Assembly: GCF_025465945.1 (NCBI RefSeq)
Contig: NZ_JANLNW010000009.1
Location: 1-64,000 of the forward strand
Origin: Pseudomonas sp. 6D_7.1_Bac1
GTDB taxonomy: Bacteria > Pseudomonadota > Gammaproteobacteria > Pseudomonadales > Pseudomonadaceae
Direction: 5' to 3'
Length of the DNA stretch: 64,000 bases
Part shown: piece after piece, positions 44,634 to 55,771 of the stretch
Layout of the letters: each line of letters begins with the position of its first letter
How positions within the stretch are numbered: position 1 is the first letter of the stretch
The notes under the pieces: generated by a model
Told to the model about the DNA's origin: nothing
Databases searched by the model: none
Seen by the model: only the letters and a program-made list of their open reading frames with translations
Position numbers and translations under genes: made by a program

Positions 44634-46472
44634 ATGAGCAGCGCGTCAAACGACATGATCACCTGGGGCATGATGCTCCGTAAGTTGCCGTCCATTGCCA
44701 AAGCCCTGCCACGGGTAGTCAAGGGCCTCAAAGTTGCCAATGTCAAACAGCCGGATCAGCCCTGCGGCCTCGGTTGGAGCTTCGAGCAGGCGACGCAACG
44801 CAACCCCGATGGCCTGGCGCTGCTGCAAGGTGGGGTCAAACTCAGTTATGCACAGGTCAACCAGTGGGCCAACCGCATTGCCCACCATTTGATTGCTCAA
44901 GGCACTGGCAAAGGTGATGTGGTCGGGATCTTCATCGAAAACCGCCCGGAGCTGCTGGTCACGGTGCTGGCGGTGGCCAAGGTCGGCGCGATCAGCGCCA
45001 TGCTCAATACCTCGCAAACCCAACAGGCGCTGGTGCACAGCCTGAACCTGGTCGAGCCGGTGGCAATTGTGGTGGGCGGGGAGTTGGTCGAGGCGTTTTC
45101 GGCGATACGCGAGCAGGTTGCAATTGACGCTGCGAGAACCTGGTGTGTGGCCGATCAGGACACCTCCCGTGATCCCGGCTCGGTGCCCGCAGGCTTCATC
45201 AACCTGATGCGCGCCAGCGCCGATTGCCCGACAGGCAACCCGGCCAGCAGCCAGCAGGTGTACCTCGACGACCCTTGTTTTTATATCTACACCTCCGGCA
45301 CGACCGGATTGCCCAAGGCCGGGGTGTTCAAGCATGGCCGCTGGATGCGGACCTCTGCCAGTTTTGGCTTGATCGCTTTGAATATGCGCCCCGACGATGT
45401 CGTCTATTGCACCTTGCCGCTCTATCACGCCACAGGGTTGTGCGTGTGCTGGGGCTCGGCGATTTGCGGGGCGTCGGGCTTTGCCATTCGGCGCAAATTC
45501 AGCGCCCGCCAGTTCTGGAACGACGTGCGCAAGTATCAGGCCACCACCATCGGCTACGTCGGCGAGTTGTGCCGGTACTTGATCGATCAACCGCCGAGAG
45601 CCGACGACCGTGATAACGCGGTGGTGAAGATGATCGGCAACGGCTTGCGCCCCGGCGTCTGGAGCGAGTTCAAGCGGCGCTTCGGGATCAATCACATCTG
45701 CGAGTTGTACGCCGCCAGCGACGGCAACATCGGTTTCACCAACATCCTCAACTTCGACAACACCATCGGCTTCTCGCTGATGTCCTGGGAGCTGGTCGAG
45801 TACGCCCACGAGAGTGGCGCACCGATCCGCAACAGCAAGGGTTTCATGCAAAAAGTCGGTAAAGGCGGGCAAGGCCTATTGCTGGCGAAGATCGATGACA
45901 AGGCGCCGCTGGACGGCTACACCGATCCGCAGAAGACCGAGAAGGTCGTGCTCCACGATGTCTTCGAGAAGGGCGATCGCTACTTCAATACCGGCGACTT
46001 GCTGCGCAACATCGGTTTTGGCCACGCACAGTTTGTCGACCGCCTCGGCGATACCTACCGCTGGAAGGGCGAGAACGTCTCGACCACCGAGGTCGAGAAC
46101 ATCCTCTTGCAGCATCCTCACATCGCCGAGGCGGTGGCCTATGGCGTGGAGATCAGCAACACCAATGGCCGCGCCGGCATGGCGGCAATCACCCCGGCTG
46201 AATCGCTGGCCACTCTGGACTTCAGTGAATTGCTGAAATTCGCTCGCCAGCACATGCCGGCCTATGCGGTGCCGCTGTTTTTACGGGTCAAGGTGAAAAT
46301 GGAGACCACCGGGACGTTCAAGTACCAGAAGACCCGCCTCAAGGATGAAGCATTCGATCCGGGGAGAACCGGTGACGATCCGATTTATGCCTGGCTACCG
46401 GGCTCGGACACTTACGTGCAGATCACCGAACAGGTGCTGGCGAATATCCACAGTGGCAAGCTCCGTTATTGA
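44634..46472 (+). CDS. Long-chain acyl-CoA synthetase (FadD/FATP-like)
   Basis: The 612-residue adenylate-forming enzyme activates fatty acids to acyl-CoA. The P-loop-like AMP-binding motif reads FYIYTSGTTGLPKAGVFKHG. Later motifs are LYAASDGNIGFTN and YFNTGDLLRNIGFGHAQFVD, and the FRVK-like YRWKGENVSTTEVEN supports the acyl-CoA synthetase C-domain. GGGAG precedes the ATG. It is closer to FATP/very-long-chain synthetases than to classical FadD. A long regulatory region suggests dedicated control. Confidence 0.92.
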   Translation: MSSASNDMITWGMMLRKLPSIAKALPRVVKGLKVANVKQPDQPCGLGWSFEQATQRNPDGLALLQGGVKLSYAQVNQWANRIAHHLIAQGTGKGDVVGIFIENRPELLVTVLAVAKVGAISAMLNTSQTQQALVHSLNLVEPVAIVVGGELVEAFSAIREQVAIDAARTWCVADQDTSRDPGSVPAGFINLMRASADCPTGNPASSQQVYLDDPCFYIYTSGTTGLPKAGVFKHGRWMRTSASFGLIALNMRPDDVVYCTLPLYHATGLCVCWGSAICGASGFAIRRKFSARQFWNDVRKYQATTIGYVGELCRYLIDQPPRADDRDNAVVKMIGNGLRPGVWSEFKRRFGINHICELYAASDGNIGFTNILNFDNTIGFSLMSWELVEYAHESGAPIRNSKGFMQKVGKGGQGLLLAKIDDKAPLDGYTDPQKTEKVVLHDVFEKGDRYFNTGDLLRNIGFGHAQFVDRLGDTYRWKGENVSTTEVENILLQHPHIAEAVAYGVEISNTNGRAGMAAITPAESLATLDFSELLKFARQHMPAYAVPLFLRVKVKMETTGTFKYQKTRLKDEAFDPGRTGDDPIYAWLPGSDTYVQITEQVLANIHSGKLRY

Positions 46473-46515
46473 TTCTGGCTATGGCCCGGCGAGAGAAAAA
46501 AGGGGTGACAGGTGT

Positions 46516-46543
46516 AAGGCCGCTTAAGGAAACTAGCGGCTTT
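46516..46543 (+). terminator. Weak terminator after acyl-CoA synthetase
   Basis: GCCGCT ... AGCGGC stem with a 10-nt loop and TTT after it, 44 nt past the stop. Confidence 0.5.
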
Positions 46544-46569
46544 GCGATCGACCGAATGTGGAGTCCCCA

Positions 46570-47088
46570 ATGTCAGACAAATCCCGCCAGATGACCCCGG
46601 AAGAAGCCGCGGAGTTTGCCGAGCAGGTGTTCAACAAGGCCCGCGATGGCGACGCGGCGATGCTCGCCGCGCTGCTGAGCAAAGGCTTGCCGCCGAACCT
46701 GCGTAATCACAAGGGCGACACTTTGCTGATGCTTGCCGCTTACCACGGCCATGTCGATGCGGTGAAAGTGCTGCTTGAGCACAAGGCCGATCCAGAGATC
46801 CGCAACGACAATGGCCAAAGCCCGATTGCCGGCGCGGCGTTCAAAGGTGATCTGGCCGTGGTCACCGCGCTGGTCGAAGGTGGCGCCGAGGTTGAAGGTT
46901 CGTCCTTTGATGGCCGCACCGCGCTGATGATGGCCGCGATGTTCAATCGCAGCGCAATCGTCGACTATCTGATCAGCAAAGGTGCCGATCCCAAGGCCAA
47001 GGACGCCAATGGCATCAGCGCACTGGACGCAGCCAAAACCATGGGCGCCGCCGATACCACCGCACAACTGCAAAAACTGCTCGGCTGA
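46570..47088 (+). CDS. Ankyrin-repeat protein
   Basis: The 172-residue soluble protein has about four ankyrin repeats (NLRNHKGDTLLMLAAYHGHV, IRNDNGQSPIAGAAFKGDLA, SFDGRTALMMAAMFNRSAIV, AKDANGISALDAAKTMGA). The start is ATG 46570 with GGAG upstream. There is no signal peptide. It probably mediates a protein-protein contact; the partner is unknown. Confidence 0.9.
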   Translation: MSDKSRQMTPEEAAEFAEQVFNKARDGDAAMLAALLSKGLPPNLRNHKGDTLLMLAAYHGHVDAVKVLLEHKADPEIRNDNGQSPIAGAAFKGDLAVVTALVEGGAEVEGSSFDGRTALMMAAMFNRSAIVDYLISKGADPKAKDANGISALDAAKTMGAADTTAQLQKLLG

Positions 47089-47097
47089 TCACGACCC

Positions 47098-47231
47098 CTG
47101 TGGCGAGGGGGCTTGCTCCCGCTGGGGCGCGAAGCGGCCCTGAATCCTGAACCCCGGTTTTATCTGATACTCCGAGTGTTTCGGATTACGACTGCTTCGC
47201 AGCCGAGCGGGAGCAAGCTCCCTCGCCACAG
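47098..47231. repeat. REPIN, family B
   Basis: Inverted family-B REPs, the left one with one change (GAGGGGGC), lie between the ankyrin gene and the next gene on the same strand. Confidence 0.9.
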
Positions 47232-47317
47232 ATGGGCACCTGACCTCGGGCTCGGTATCTCTTCGCGAATACGCTATCCTTCGTGCCCTCAAAACTCCCT
47301 CGCTACAGGATTTGCCC

Positions 47318-47848
47318 ATGAAAGCCGCACTCATCGAACTCATCAGCAAAATCAGCTCCGGCTGCATGAGCGAGGCGGAAATTGTGCAGATCGCCGACGA
47401 AGCGGCCCAGGCCTATGCCGATCCCGAGGCGTTCCTGGCGGCCAACCCGGACATCAACTATGACGACACTTTCCCGATCCCACTGGGGGAGTGGGTGGTG
47501 GTCGGCAGTCTGCCGCAAACCGTGCTGTTCCAGGCCGACACCTACATGGACCTGTTCGCACAGATCGTTGCGTCCTTCGGCCCGGGTGTGGCGTTCAACA
47601 TCAAGCCCAAGCAGTTGGCCAAGACCGAAGCGTTGACCGCACTCAACCGCATCCAGATTCAAATGGGCAGCATGAACCCGGAAAACGGCGGTTACACGCT
47701 GATGAACTTCAGCCAACTGCTCGATGACGAGATTCAGGTCGTGCTGGTCTTTGGCAACGACGTCCCACGGGTGCTGGAGTTGTGCGCACACGTCGGGATT
47801 GCCGCCGCGCCGTCCCTGGAAGCGCTGAAAGTGGCGATTCACGTTTAA
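47318..47848 (+). CDS. Conserved hypothetical protein, 176 aa
   Basis: The acidic soluble protein begins MKAALIELISKISSGCMSEA with AGGA upstream. It has an N-terminal helical part and a mixed alpha/beta second half (LGEWVVVGSLPQTVLFQADT, DDEIQVVLVFGNDVPRVLEL). No catalytic motif, membrane segment or signal peptide is seen, and no family was recognised. Confidence 0.75.
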   Translation: MKAALIELISKISSGCMSEAEIVQIADEAAQAYADPEAFLAANPDINYDDTFPIPLGEWVVVGSLPQTVLFQADTYMDLFAQIVASFGPGVAFNIKPKQLAKTEALTALNRIQIQMGSMNPENGGYTLMNFSQLLDDEIQVVLVFGNDVPRVLELCAHVGIAAAPSLEALKVAIHV

Positions 47849-47936
47849 GGCCGTTACTGCGCCAAGCGTAATAAAGCGGAACCCTCGTCAGGTCGGACTA
47901 TCCTAAGGGGGCATAATTTCTTCTGGGAGCGACACC

Positions 47937-48128
47937 ATGGGTTCCACCTTCAATGGCCTGGTCGGCCTGATCATCTTCGCGCTGAATATCTGGGCGATCA
48001 TCAACGTGCTTAGAAGCAGCGCGGAAACCGGGATGAAAATCATCTGGGTGCTGCTGATTCTCCTGCTCCCGGTGCTGGGCCTGGTTATTTGGGCGATTGC
48101 GGGGCCTCGAGGCAATATGCGGTTCTGA
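47937..48128 (+). CDS. PLDc_N-type small membrane protein
   Basis: The 63-residue protein has two membrane helices separated by a short polar turn (FNGLVGLIIFALNIWAIINV, IIWVLLILLLPVLGLVIWAI) and ends in GPRGNMRF. This is the phospholipase-D N-terminal (PLDc_N) hairpin standing alone, as in many bacterial envelope proteins. A GGGAG site precedes the ATG. Confidence 0.85.
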   Translation: MGSTFNGLVGLIIFALNIWAIINVLRSSAETGMKIIWVLLILLLPVLGLVIWAIAGPRGNMRF

Positions 48129-48155
48129 ATCCATCCTCAAATCCAACACATTCCA

Positions 48156-48245
48156 ATGTGGGAGCGAGCCTGCTCGCGATGCAGGCGCCGCGGTTTTTCA
48201 GTAAACCGCGTCATCGCTCATCGCGAGCAGGCTCGCTCCCACAGG
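48156..48245. repeat. REPIN, family A (convergent type)
   Basis: Inverted family-A REPs enclose an inner stem (CCGCGGTTT ... AAACCGCG). It lies upstream of speE. Confidence 0.9.
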
Positions 48246-48413
48246 GTTCACTGTGTGCTTGAATGATCTTTGGTCTGACGAAGGTTCGACCTGTCATGTT
48301 CGGCGTCGTAGAATGCGCGCCTTTCCTTGGTCAATCGCCTGCCCAGCGTCTGCGATTGTCCATCATGGTCGGGTAACCGTCCGTTGCCACCAGCATTCAC
48401 CGGGGGACTTCCC

Positions 48414-49289
48414 ATGAGCACCACCAAGACCAGCGAGTACCTGGAAACCCTCTACGAAGGCTACGGCCAGCGTTTTCGCATGGAAAAGCTGCTGCACGAA
48501 GTGCGCACCGAGCACCAGCACCTGGTGATTTTCGAGAACCCGCGCATGGGCCGGGTGATGGCGCTGGACGGCGTGATCCAGACCACCGAAGCCGACGAGT
48601 TCATCTACCACGAGATGCTCACCCACGTGCCGATCCTCGCCCATGGCACCGCCAAACGCGTGCTGATCATCGGCGGTGGCGACGGCGGCATGCTGCGTGA
48701 AGTGGCAAAGCACCGCAGCATCGAACACATCACCATGGTCGAAATCGACGGCACCGTGGTCGACATGTGCAAGGAATTTTTGCCGAACCACTCCAAAGGT
48801 GCGTTCGATGACCCACGCCTGAACCTGGTGATCGACGACGGCATGCGTTTCGTCGCCACCACCCAGGAAAAATTCGACGTGATCATCTCTGACTCCACCG
48901 ACCCGATCGGTCCGGGTGAAGTGCTGTTCTCGGAGAACTTCTACCAGGCGTGCCGCCGTTGCCTGAACGAAGGCGGCATTCTGGTGACCCAGAACGGCAC
49001 GCCGTTCATGCAGATCGAAGAAGTGAAAACCACCGCCGGCCGCCTGCGTAGCCTGTTCCCGGACTGGCACTTCTACCAGGCCGCGGTGCCGACCTACATC
49101 GGCGGCGCCATGACCTTTGCCTGGGGCGCGACCAACACCGCGTACCGCAAACTGTCCCGCGAAACCCTGAGTCAGCGTTTTGCCGGCAGCGGCATCATCA
49201 CGCGCTACTACAACCCGGAAATCCACATCGGCGCCTTCGCCTTGCCGCAGTACGTGCTGCAAGCGGTGAACAAGCCAAGCAACGACTGA
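48414..49289 (+). CDS. speE: Spermidine synthase (SpeE family)
   Basis: The 291-residue aminopropyltransferase transfers an aminopropyl group from decarboxylated SAM to putrescine. It shows the nucleotide-site motif [14 protein letters not shown], the [13 protein letters not shown] strand and the catalytic [18 protein letters not shown] loop. ATG 48414 fits the family start; an upstream frame to 48327 is not used. Its product pathway yields methylthioadenosine, which the mtn genes 5-7 kb upstream recycle. Confidence 0.93.
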   Translation: MSTTKTSEYLETLYEGYGQRFRMEKLLHEVRTEHQHLVIFENPRMGRVMALDGVIQTTEADEFIYHEMLTHVPILAHGTAKRVLIIGGGDGGMLREVAKHRSIEHITMVEIDGTVVDMCKEFLPNHSKGAFDDPRLNLVIDDGMRFVATTQEKFDVIISDSTDPIGPGEVLFSENFYQACRRCLNEGGILVTQNGTPFMQIEEVKTTAGRLRSLFPDWHFYQAAVPTYIGGAMTFAWGATNTAYRKLSRETLSQRFAGSGIITRYYNPEIHIGAFALPQYVLQAVNKPSND

Positions 49290-49328
49290 TCGATGAGCAC
49301 CGTGGGGGCTCGGCCGCACGGTTCTGGT

Positions 49329-52300
49329 CTACAGATTGCGGCGGCGCATCAAGCGATAAGCCGCCGGAATCACGAACAACGACAGCAGTGGCGCCGTCAG
49401 CATGCCACCGACCATGGGCGCGGCAATCCGGCTCATGACTTCACTTCCCGTCCCGCTGCCCAGCAGGATCGGCAACAACCCGGCAATGATGACCGCAACG
49501 GTCATGGCTTTGGGCCGAACCCGCTGCACCGCACCCTCGCGAATCGCCTCCACCAACCCTCGTTCAGTGCTGTCACCGGCGTCCTCACGTTCAGCCCAGG
49601 CGTTCTTCAGATAGAGCAGCATGATCACGCCAAACTCGGCAGACACCCCCGCCAACGCAATAAAACCGACCCCGGTCGCCACTGACAGGTTGTACCCCAG
49701 CAGGTACAGGAACCACGCACCGCCAATCAGTGCAAAGGGCAGGGTGCCCATGATCAGCAGGGCTTCGTCGAAGCGTTTGAAGGTCAAATAGAGCAACACG
49801 AAGATGATCAATAACGTCGCCGGCACCACCAGCTTGAGCCGCGCGTTGGCTCGCTCAAGAAACTCGAACTGCCCCGAATAGCTCAGGCTCATGCCAGGCT
49901 GCAACGTCACGTGTTGGCTGACCGCTTGCCGCAAATCGGCGACGGTCGACGCCAGATCGCGCCCGCGCACGTCGATGTAGACCAGCCCCACCGGCCGGGC
50001 GTTTTCGCTCTTGAGCATCGGCGGGCCGTCGCTGACCTTGATCTTTGCCACGCTGCCGAGGGTGATTTGCAGGCCTTGGGCGGTATAGATCGGCAACTGT
50101 TCAAGGCCGCCGAGGGTGTCACGCCACTCGCGGGGATAACGCAGATTGATCGGAAAGCGCGCCAGACCTTCGACCGTTTCACCAATGTTTTCCCCGCCAA
50201 TCGCACTGGCGACGATCGATTGCACTTCTGCGATGTTCAATCCGTAACGCGCGGCGGCCGGGCGATTGATGTCGACATCGATGTAACGCCCGCCGGTCAG
50301 GCGCTCGGCCAGTGCCGAGCTGACCCCCGGAACCTTCTTCGCCACTTGCTCGATGGCTTGGGCGACCTGATCGATCTGCGTCAGATCGGTGCCGGACACC
50401 TTGACCCCGATCGGGCTTTTCACCCCGGTGGCCAGCATGTCGATGCGGTTGCGGATCGGTGGAATCCAGATGTTGGTCAGGCCCGGTACGCGCACGGTCC
50501 GGTCTAGTTCCTCCACCAGTTTCTCCGGGGTCATGCCCGGCCGCCACTGATCACGCGGCTTGAACTGGATGGTGGTTTCGAACATCTCCAGCGGCGCCGG
50601 GTCGGTGGCGGTTTCGCCGCGTCCGGCCTTGCCGAACACGTGCAGCACTTCCGGCACGGTTTTGATCATCCGGTCGGTCTGCTGCAACAGCTGCGCAGCC
50701 TTCTGGGCGGACAACCCCGGCAATGCCGAGGGCATATACAGCAGATCCCCTTCATCCAGCGGCGGCAGGAACTCGCCGCCCAATCGCGACAGCGGCCAGG
50801 CGACGCTGAGCAGCATCACCACCGCCACCAGCAAGGTGATTTTTGGCCGGCGCAACACTGCACTCAGGGCTGGTTGATACAGCCGAATCAGCCAGCGGTT
50901 CAACGGATTACGTTGTTCGCTGGGGATCGAGCCGCGAATCCAGTAGCCCATCAGCACCGGCACCAGCGTGACCGATAACCCTGCTGCGGCCGCCATGGCG
51001 TAGGTTTTGGTGAAAGCCAGCGGCCCGAACAGCCGTCCTTCCTGAGCCTGCAGGGTGAACACCGGAATGAACGAAAGGGTGATGATCAGCAAGCAGAAGA
51101 ACAGCGCCGGACCCACTTCAGTCGCCGCATCGGTCATCACTCGCCAGTGATGTTCGCCGTTGAGGGGCTGGCCGGGATGGGCCACGTGCCAGGCTTCGAC
51201 TTTTTTGTGGGCGTTCTCGATCATCACCACCGCCGCATCGACCATCGCCCCGATGGCAATCGCGATACCGCCCAGGGACATGATGTTGGCGTTGATCCCC
51301 TGGTGGCGCATGACGATAAACGCAATCAACACCCCGACCGGCAGCGAGATGATCGCCACCAGCGAAGAACGCAAGTGCCAGAGAAACAGCCCGCACACCA
51401 GCGCCACGACAATGAACTCCTCGAGCAGTTTGAAGCTGAGGTTGTGCACGGCGCGGTCGATCAGTTTGCTGCGGTCGTAGGTCGGGACGATCTCCACCCC
51501 AGGCGGCAGGCTGCTTTTCAGTTCATCGAGGCGCTCTTTGACAGCGGCGATGGTTTCACGGGCGTTTTTGCCGCTGCGCAAAATCACCACACCGCCGACG
51601 GCTTCACCTTCGCCGTCGAGTTCGCTGATCCCGCGACGCATCTCCGGGCCCAATTGAACCGTCGCAACATCCGCCAGGGTCACCGGAGCACCCGCAGCGG
51701 TGAGCTTGAGCGGGACCGCGCGAAAGTCATCGAGGGTTTTCAGGTAACCGGAGGCACGCACCATGAATTCAGTCTCGGCCATCTCCAGCACGGCACCGCC
51801 GGTTTCCTGGTTGGCCTTGCCGATGGCCTCGATCACCTGGCTGTGGGTCACCCCCAGATTCGCCAGCTTCAAGGGGTCGAGCAGTACCTGATACTGCTTG
51901 ACCATGCCGCCGATGGTCGCCACTTCGGCGACGTTGGGCAGGGTCTTGAGCTCGTATTTCATAAACCAGTCTTGCAAGGCGCGCAGTTGCGCCAGGTCAT
52001 GGCTGCCGGAGCGGTCGACCAGGGCGTATTGATAGATCCAGCCGACCCCGGTGGCATCCGGCCCCAACGCTGGTTTGGCACTGGCCGGGAGACGACTCTG
52101 GACCTGGCTCAAGTACTCAAGCACCCGCGAGCGCGCCCAATACAGGTCGGTGCCATCTTCGAAAATCACATAAACGAAGCTGTCACCGAAGAACGAGTAA
52201 CCGCGCACGGTCTTGGCCCCCGGCACCGAGAGCATCGTGGTGGCCAGTGGGTAGGTCACCTGGTTTTCGACAATTTGCGGTGCCTGTCCGGCATACGGTG

Positions 52301-52451
52301 TGCGGATGATCACCTGGACATCGGAGAGGTCCGGCAAGGCGTCGATCGGCGTGCTTTGCACCGACCAGATGCCCCACGCGGTGACGAACAGTGTGGCCAG
52401 CAGCACCAGCAAGCGGTTGCCCACCGACCAGCGAATCAGTGCAGCTATCAT
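49329..52451 (-). CDS. cusA: Heavy-metal RND efflux pump, CusA type
   Basis: The 1040-residue inner-membrane proton antiporter exports Cu(I)/Ag(I). It has twelve expected membrane helices and two large periplasmic loops. HME-RND motifs include the N-terminal [35 protein letters not shown] and the CusA/SilA-like [18 protein letters not shown] near 940. Its ATG overlaps the cusB stop by four bases. It is convergent with speE, 39 nt apart. Confidence 0.93.
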   Translation of the reverse strand: MIAALIRWSVGNRLLVLLATLFVTAWGIWSVQSTPIDALPDLSDVQVIIRTPYAGQAPQIVENQVTYPLATTMLSVPGAKTVRGYSFFGDSFVYVIFEDGTDLYWARSRVLEYLSQVQSRLPASAKPALGPDATGVGWIYQYALVDRSGSHDLAQLRALQDWFMKYELKTLPNVAEVATIGGMVKQYQVLLDPLKLANLGVTHSQVIEAIGKANQETGGAVLEMAETEFMVRASGYLKTLDDFRAVPLKLTAAGAPVTLADVATVQLGPEMRRGISELDGEGEAVGGVVILRSGKNARETIAAVKERLDELKSSLPPGVEIVPTYDRSKLIDRAVHNLSFKLLEEFIVVALVCGLFLWHLRSSLVAIISLPVGVLIAFIVMRHQGINANIMSLGGIAIAIGAMVDAAVVMIENAHKKVEAWHVAHPGQPLNGEHHWRVMTDAATEVGPALFFCLLIITLSFIPVFTLQAQEGRLFGPLAFTKTYAMAAAAGLSVTLVPVLMGYWIRGSIPSEQRNPLNRWLIRLYQPALSAVLRRPKITLLVAVVMLLSVAWPLSRLGGEFLPPLDEGDLLYMPSALPGLSAQKAAQLLQQTDRMIKTVPEVLHVFGKAGRGETATDPAPLEMFETTIQFKPRDQWRPGMTPEKLVEELDRTVRVPGLTNIWIPPIRNRIDMLATGVKSPIGVKVSGTDLTQIDQVAQAIEQVAKKVPGVSSALAERLTGGRYIDVDINRPAAARYGLNIAEVQSIVASAIGGENIGETVEGLARFPINLRYPREWRDTLGGLEQLPIYTAQGLQITLGSVAKIKVSDGPPMLKSENARPVGLVYIDVRGRDLASTVADLRQAVSQHVTLQPGMSLSYSGQFEFLERANARLKLVVPATLLIIFVLLYLTFKRFDEALLIMGTLPFALIGGAWFLYLLGYNLSVATGVGFIALAGVSAEFGVIMLLYLKNAWAEREDAGDSTERGLVEAIREGAVQRVRPKAMTVAVIIAGLLPILLGSGTGSEVMSRIAAPMVGGMLTAPLLSLFVIPAAYRLMRRRNL

Positions 52452-53686
52452 GGCTGGCCTCCGGTGTTATCCAGTGGTGTGGCGACGATGCCTTTGAGGC
52501 TCGCTTCCGAGTCGATCAAAAACTGCCCGGAGCTGACCACTTGCTGGCCTTCCTGCAACCCCCTGAGCACCACGGTTTTACCGGCGTTTTCTTGCCCGGC
52601 CTCGACCTCGACCGGTTGGTAGTGCCCGGCGTCCTTGGCAATGATCGCGATTACTCGACGACCGGTGCGGATCAGCGCTTCACTTGGCACCCACAGTCGG
52701 GTTTGCTCGTTTGAATGCTTGAACTGCACCTGTGCGGTCATGCCCGGTCTGAGCTGTCCCTGCGGGTTGGCCAGCTCGATCCGCACGCGAAGGGTGCGGC
52801 TGTCGGTATTGGTTTCGGGCAGGACGGCACTGACGGTGCCGCTGAGCATTTTGCCCGGGAAGGCCGGCAGACGGGCGCTGACGGTCTGGCCTTCGCTGAT
52901 GGAACCCGCCTGAGATTCCGGTACGGCCAGCGATAACCAGACGCTGCTCAAACCATTGACCCGCGCCAGCGTCTGGCCTGCGGTCACGTTCATGCCTTCA
53001 CGGACTTCAAGGGTCTGCAACACGCCGCCAATCGGGCTGGTCAAGGTCTGCACCGTCTGGACCTTCGACTGGCGCTCCACCTGACTGATCAACGCGGCCG
53101 GCATCCCGGCCAGTTTCAGTCGCTGGCGCGCAGCATTCAGCAGGCTCGCATCGCCCGTACGTTTGAGGGCGAGAAACTCCTCCTGCGCGGCGGCCCATTC
53201 CGGCACCAGAATGTCGGCCAGTGGTGCATTGGCCTTGAGCACATCACCGGGTGCACGGGCATAAACTCGCTCGACGAAACCGCCAGCGCGTGCCTGGATC
53301 ACCGCGACGTCGCGCTCGTTGAGGGTCAGCACGCCCGCGACTTCGGTGCCTGGATCGAGCGCACCGCGGGTAACGGTGGCCAGACGCAGGCCGAGATTCT
53401 GCGTCAGTCCCGGGTCGATACTCAGCGGCGCAGTATCGCTTGCGGCGTCGGCATAGCGCGGCACCAGTTGCATGTCCATAAAGGGCGACGGCCCCGGTTT
53501 GTCGAACTTCTGCTGCGGGTACATGGGGTCGTACCAGTACAGCGGGTTTTTTGGGTTGTCTTGCGCCTCGGCGGCCGCTGCCGGGATGGCCGTGCGGTGT
53601 GTTTGTGCGAACCAGTAACCACCGGCCGCCCCGATCACGATCGAGAGCCCGGCCAACAAGGCGCCTTTGACGATAAAAGTGCTCAT
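52448..53686 (-). CDS. cusB: Metal efflux periplasmic adaptor, CusB type
   Basis: The 412-residue membrane-fusion protein has one N-terminal signal/anchor ([20 protein letters not shown]) and the heavy-metal-binding domain [16 protein letters not shown] with [10 protein letters not shown]. Lipoyl, hairpin and beta-barrel domains follow. It links CusA to the outer-membrane channel. Its ATG overlaps the stop of the channel gene. Confidence 0.93.
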   Translation of the reverse strand: MSTFIVKGALLAGLSIVIGAAGGYWFAQTHRTAIPAAAAEAQDNPKNPLYWYDPMYPQQKFDKPGPSPFMDMQLVPRYADAASDTAPLSIDPGLTQNLGLRLATVTRGALDPGTEVAGVLTLNERDVAVIQARAGGFVERVYARAPGDVLKANAPLADILVPEWAAAQEEFLALKRTGDASLLNAARQRLKLAGMPAALISQVERQSKVQTVQTLTSPIGGVLQTLEVREGMNVTAGQTLARVNGLSSVWLSLAVPESQAGSISEGQTVSARLPAFPGKMLSGTVSAVLPETNTDSRTLRVRIELANPQGQLRPGMTAQVQFKHSNEQTRLWVPSEALIRTGRRVIAIIAKDAGHYQPVEVEAGQENAGKTVVLRGLQEGQQVVSSGQFLIDSEASLKGIVATPLDNTGGQP

Positions 53687-54942
53687 TGGTGGTGTTCTCC
53701 ATAAGCGAAGTACAGCCGTGCCCCGGTCAGGGCTCGTTGTTCTTCGTAATCGGTGTGTTTGAGGCGGGCGTCGATGAGTTCGCGGCGAGCGGCAATCACC
53801 GACATCAGGTCGCCTTTGCCTGCGCGGTAACTGGCCATGCTCAGTTCGACCTTTTCCCTGGCCAATGGCAGCAGGCTGGCCTGGCTGCGTTGTACCGCCC
53901 GGTTCAAGCGTTGGTAGTCGGCCAGGTCCTGTTCCAGTTCCTCGGTGTGTTTGCGCGTTACCGCTTCCTGTTCGGCCTCTAACTGGTTCAGTTCGGCGTG
54001 GCGGGCGGCGACTTTCGGGTTTTGCCGTTTATCAGGGAACAACGGCAGGTCGAAGCTCAGTTGCACGCTGACCATGTCACCAAACTCGCGGCTGCGACGT
54101 TGGTAGTCGACTTCCCAGCTCCAGTCGGACTTTTTCTCCGCTTCGGCTTCCCGTACTTTGGCCTCAGCTTCGCGGGTCATGGGCGCGAAGGCCGAAAGCA
54201 CCGGGTGGTCCTGCAATTTATGGCTGTAGCCCAAGGCGTCGACCGGCCACACCGGCAAGTTACCCACAGGTGAATCCTTGGCGGCCGGACCGATCCAGCG
54301 TTTGAGCGCGGCAGTGGCGCTGGCGCGCAGGCGGGTCAGCTCATCCTGTTGCTCCTCCAGGCGTGCGGCTTCCTGTTTCGGCGTCACCGCATCGGCAGGC
54401 TGGCCACGGCCGCCGGCGATCTGCGCACGAACCGTCTCGGCCAGCAGGCGGTTTTCCTGGTAGAAGTCCTTGAACAACGCCTCTTTGCGCGCTACCGAAT
54501 AAAGGTTGATCCAGGCTTGGGCGGTGGCCTGACGCACACTCAGGCGCTCGATGCGGCCTTGCGCCTGCGCCCGGTCGACGGCGGCTTCCGCGACTTCGAC
54601 TCGGGCCTGGCGTTTGTCTCGATTAGGAACCTGCTGCACGACCCCGACCATTTGCGAGGTCATGGAGTCGTCATTGAGGGAGCCGCGATTGGGGCCGCTG
54701 ATGGGGTAGTTCTGTACGCCCAGCAGTAACTTGGGGTCCGGCAGTTCGCCGGCCGGGATGGCGTCGGCAGTGGCCGCTTGCAGGCGGGCAGCCTCGGCGT
54801 TGAGGGTGGGGGCGTTGTTCTCGGCCAGGCGCAAGGCCTCATCGAGTGTCAATGGCGCGGCGGCCAGGTTCGGGGTGGCAAGCACGCTTGCCACCAGGGC
54901 GGCCATGAGCGGCCAGCCGGTGCAGTTGCACATGGATTTCAT
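53683..54942 (-). CDS. cusC: Outer-membrane efflux channel, TolC/CusC type
   Basis: The 419-residue protein has a signal peptide (MKSMCNCTGWPLMAALVAS, cleavage near LAAA). Two TolC-like repeats rich in heptads follow (LTLDEALRLAENNAPTLNAE and LEQDLADYQRLNRAVQRSQA). ATG 54942 is preferred over 54972. It is the first channel gene in cusC-cusB-cusA. A cysteine follows the hydrophobic core less clearly than in true lipoprotein CusC. Confidence 0.88.
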   Translation of the reverse strand: MKSMCNCTGWPLMAALVASVLATPNLAAAPLTLDEALRLAENNAPTLNAEAARLQAATADAIPAGELPDPKLLLGVQNYPISGPNRGSLNDDSMTSQMVGVVQQVPNRDKRQARVEVAEAAVDRAQAQGRIERLSVRQATAQAWINLYSVARKEALFKDFYQENRLLAETVRAQIAGGRGQPADAVTPKQEAARLEEQQDELTRLRASATAALKRWIGPAAKDSPVGNLPVWPVDALGYSHKLQDHPVLSAFAPMTREAEAKVREAEAEKKSDWSWEVDYQRRSREFGDMVSVQLSFDLPLFPDKRQNPKVAARHAELNQLEAEQEAVTRKHTEELEQDLADYQRLNRAVQRSQASLLPLAREKVELSMASYRAGKGDLMSVIAARRELIDARLKHTDYEEQRALTGARLYFAYGEHHQ

Positions 54943-55040
54943 GTGGATGATTCCTGTGATGATCCACTGCACGCCTTTTATGCAGGCGCGCAGGTGTCCC
55001 TCGGCGCTATGGCTTGAGGGGGTTCAAAGAAGCACAGGAA

Positions 55041-55382
55041 TCAGACGCGAGGAGGGCGCCACACACCGGAGAGGGTCCGGGCTGGGAGAAAGTCGCTGGA
55101 AACGGAAATGCTGAGTGTGCTGAACCGGGGGGTAGCCGGTTTGATCATTGAAACTTGCAGAATACCGCCGGACTTGCATTCCTGACCGGGCTTGCACGGG
55201 TTGCCGTGATTCGAAGCTTTGTCCATGTCATGGCAGCAGCCTTGATCCATGCCGGCCATCATCGCCATGCCCATCGAGGTCATCGGGCAGGGTTCCGTAG
55301 GCGCAGCAACCCCAGCCATCGCGCTCAAGGGCAGGGCGAAGCTGATCAGCAAAACCAGGAACAGTCGCAGTCGGTGTTTCAT
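55041..55382 (-). CDS. Met/His/Cys-rich exported protein at head of the cus operon
   Basis: The 113-residue protein has a signal peptide (MKHRLRLFLVLLISFALPLS, cleavage near AMAG). A metal-ligand-rich segment follows, with CPMTSMGMAMMAGMDQGCCH, HDMDKASNHG and two further Cys in NPCKPGQECK. The ligand set suits Cu(I) or Cu(II) in the periplasm, so it is likely a copper chaperone or sensor accessory such as CopL/CzcI-like proteins. It lies about 100 nt upstream of cusC on the same strand. The family is not certain. Confidence 0.75.
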   Translation of the reverse strand: MKHRLRLFLVLLISFALPLSAMAGVAAPTEPCPMTSMGMAMMAGMDQGCCHDMDKASNHGNPCKPGQECKSGGILQVSMIKPATPRFSTLSISVSSDFLPARTLSGVWRPPRV

Positions 55383-55771
55383 GGGCTGGAGTCTAGTCGT
55401 AGAAAGGACTGACGACAATTGCCGATCCCGGGAGATGGGTAACTCTGTGCATGTTCGGGGAGGCCGGTTTACCGAAGGTATATTGTGTTTCCAGATATGC
55501 GTTGTACGAAATTTTCACAAACGCTCCAAGACAATTCGCCCGCACAGATTTCACGCCAAGCCCTTGGCTTTACTCTTGTTCCAGAGCCATGGAAGTCAAA
55601 CTTTGAGGGGAACTCGCCAGTAATGAATGGCAATGCCGTGAGTGATCGTGCAACATTTGCGCATCGCGCAAGCTCCTACGGCCATTTCCTGCAAGTCACT
55701 GCAATGAGAGGGCAGGGCGCAGCTATTTCTTTTTCTTTGAAACTTCAACTTCCAATGGGTCCTAAAACGAC
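55383..55771. promoter_or_regulatory. Gap between the cus operon and the LtaS-like gene
   Basis: The 389-bp stretch is AT-richer than its surroundings and carries only short, unconvincing ORFs. It must contain the cus promoter and that of the LtaS-like gene. I could not assign a copper-regulator box with confidence. A small hairpin (GCCAAG ... CTTGGC) is at about 55556. Confidence 0.4.

Noticed and set aside
51147..52622. A 491-codon plus-strand frame opposite cusA/cusB
   Set aside because: It crosses two real genes on the other strand, is rich in His/Gln/Arg and has no domain.
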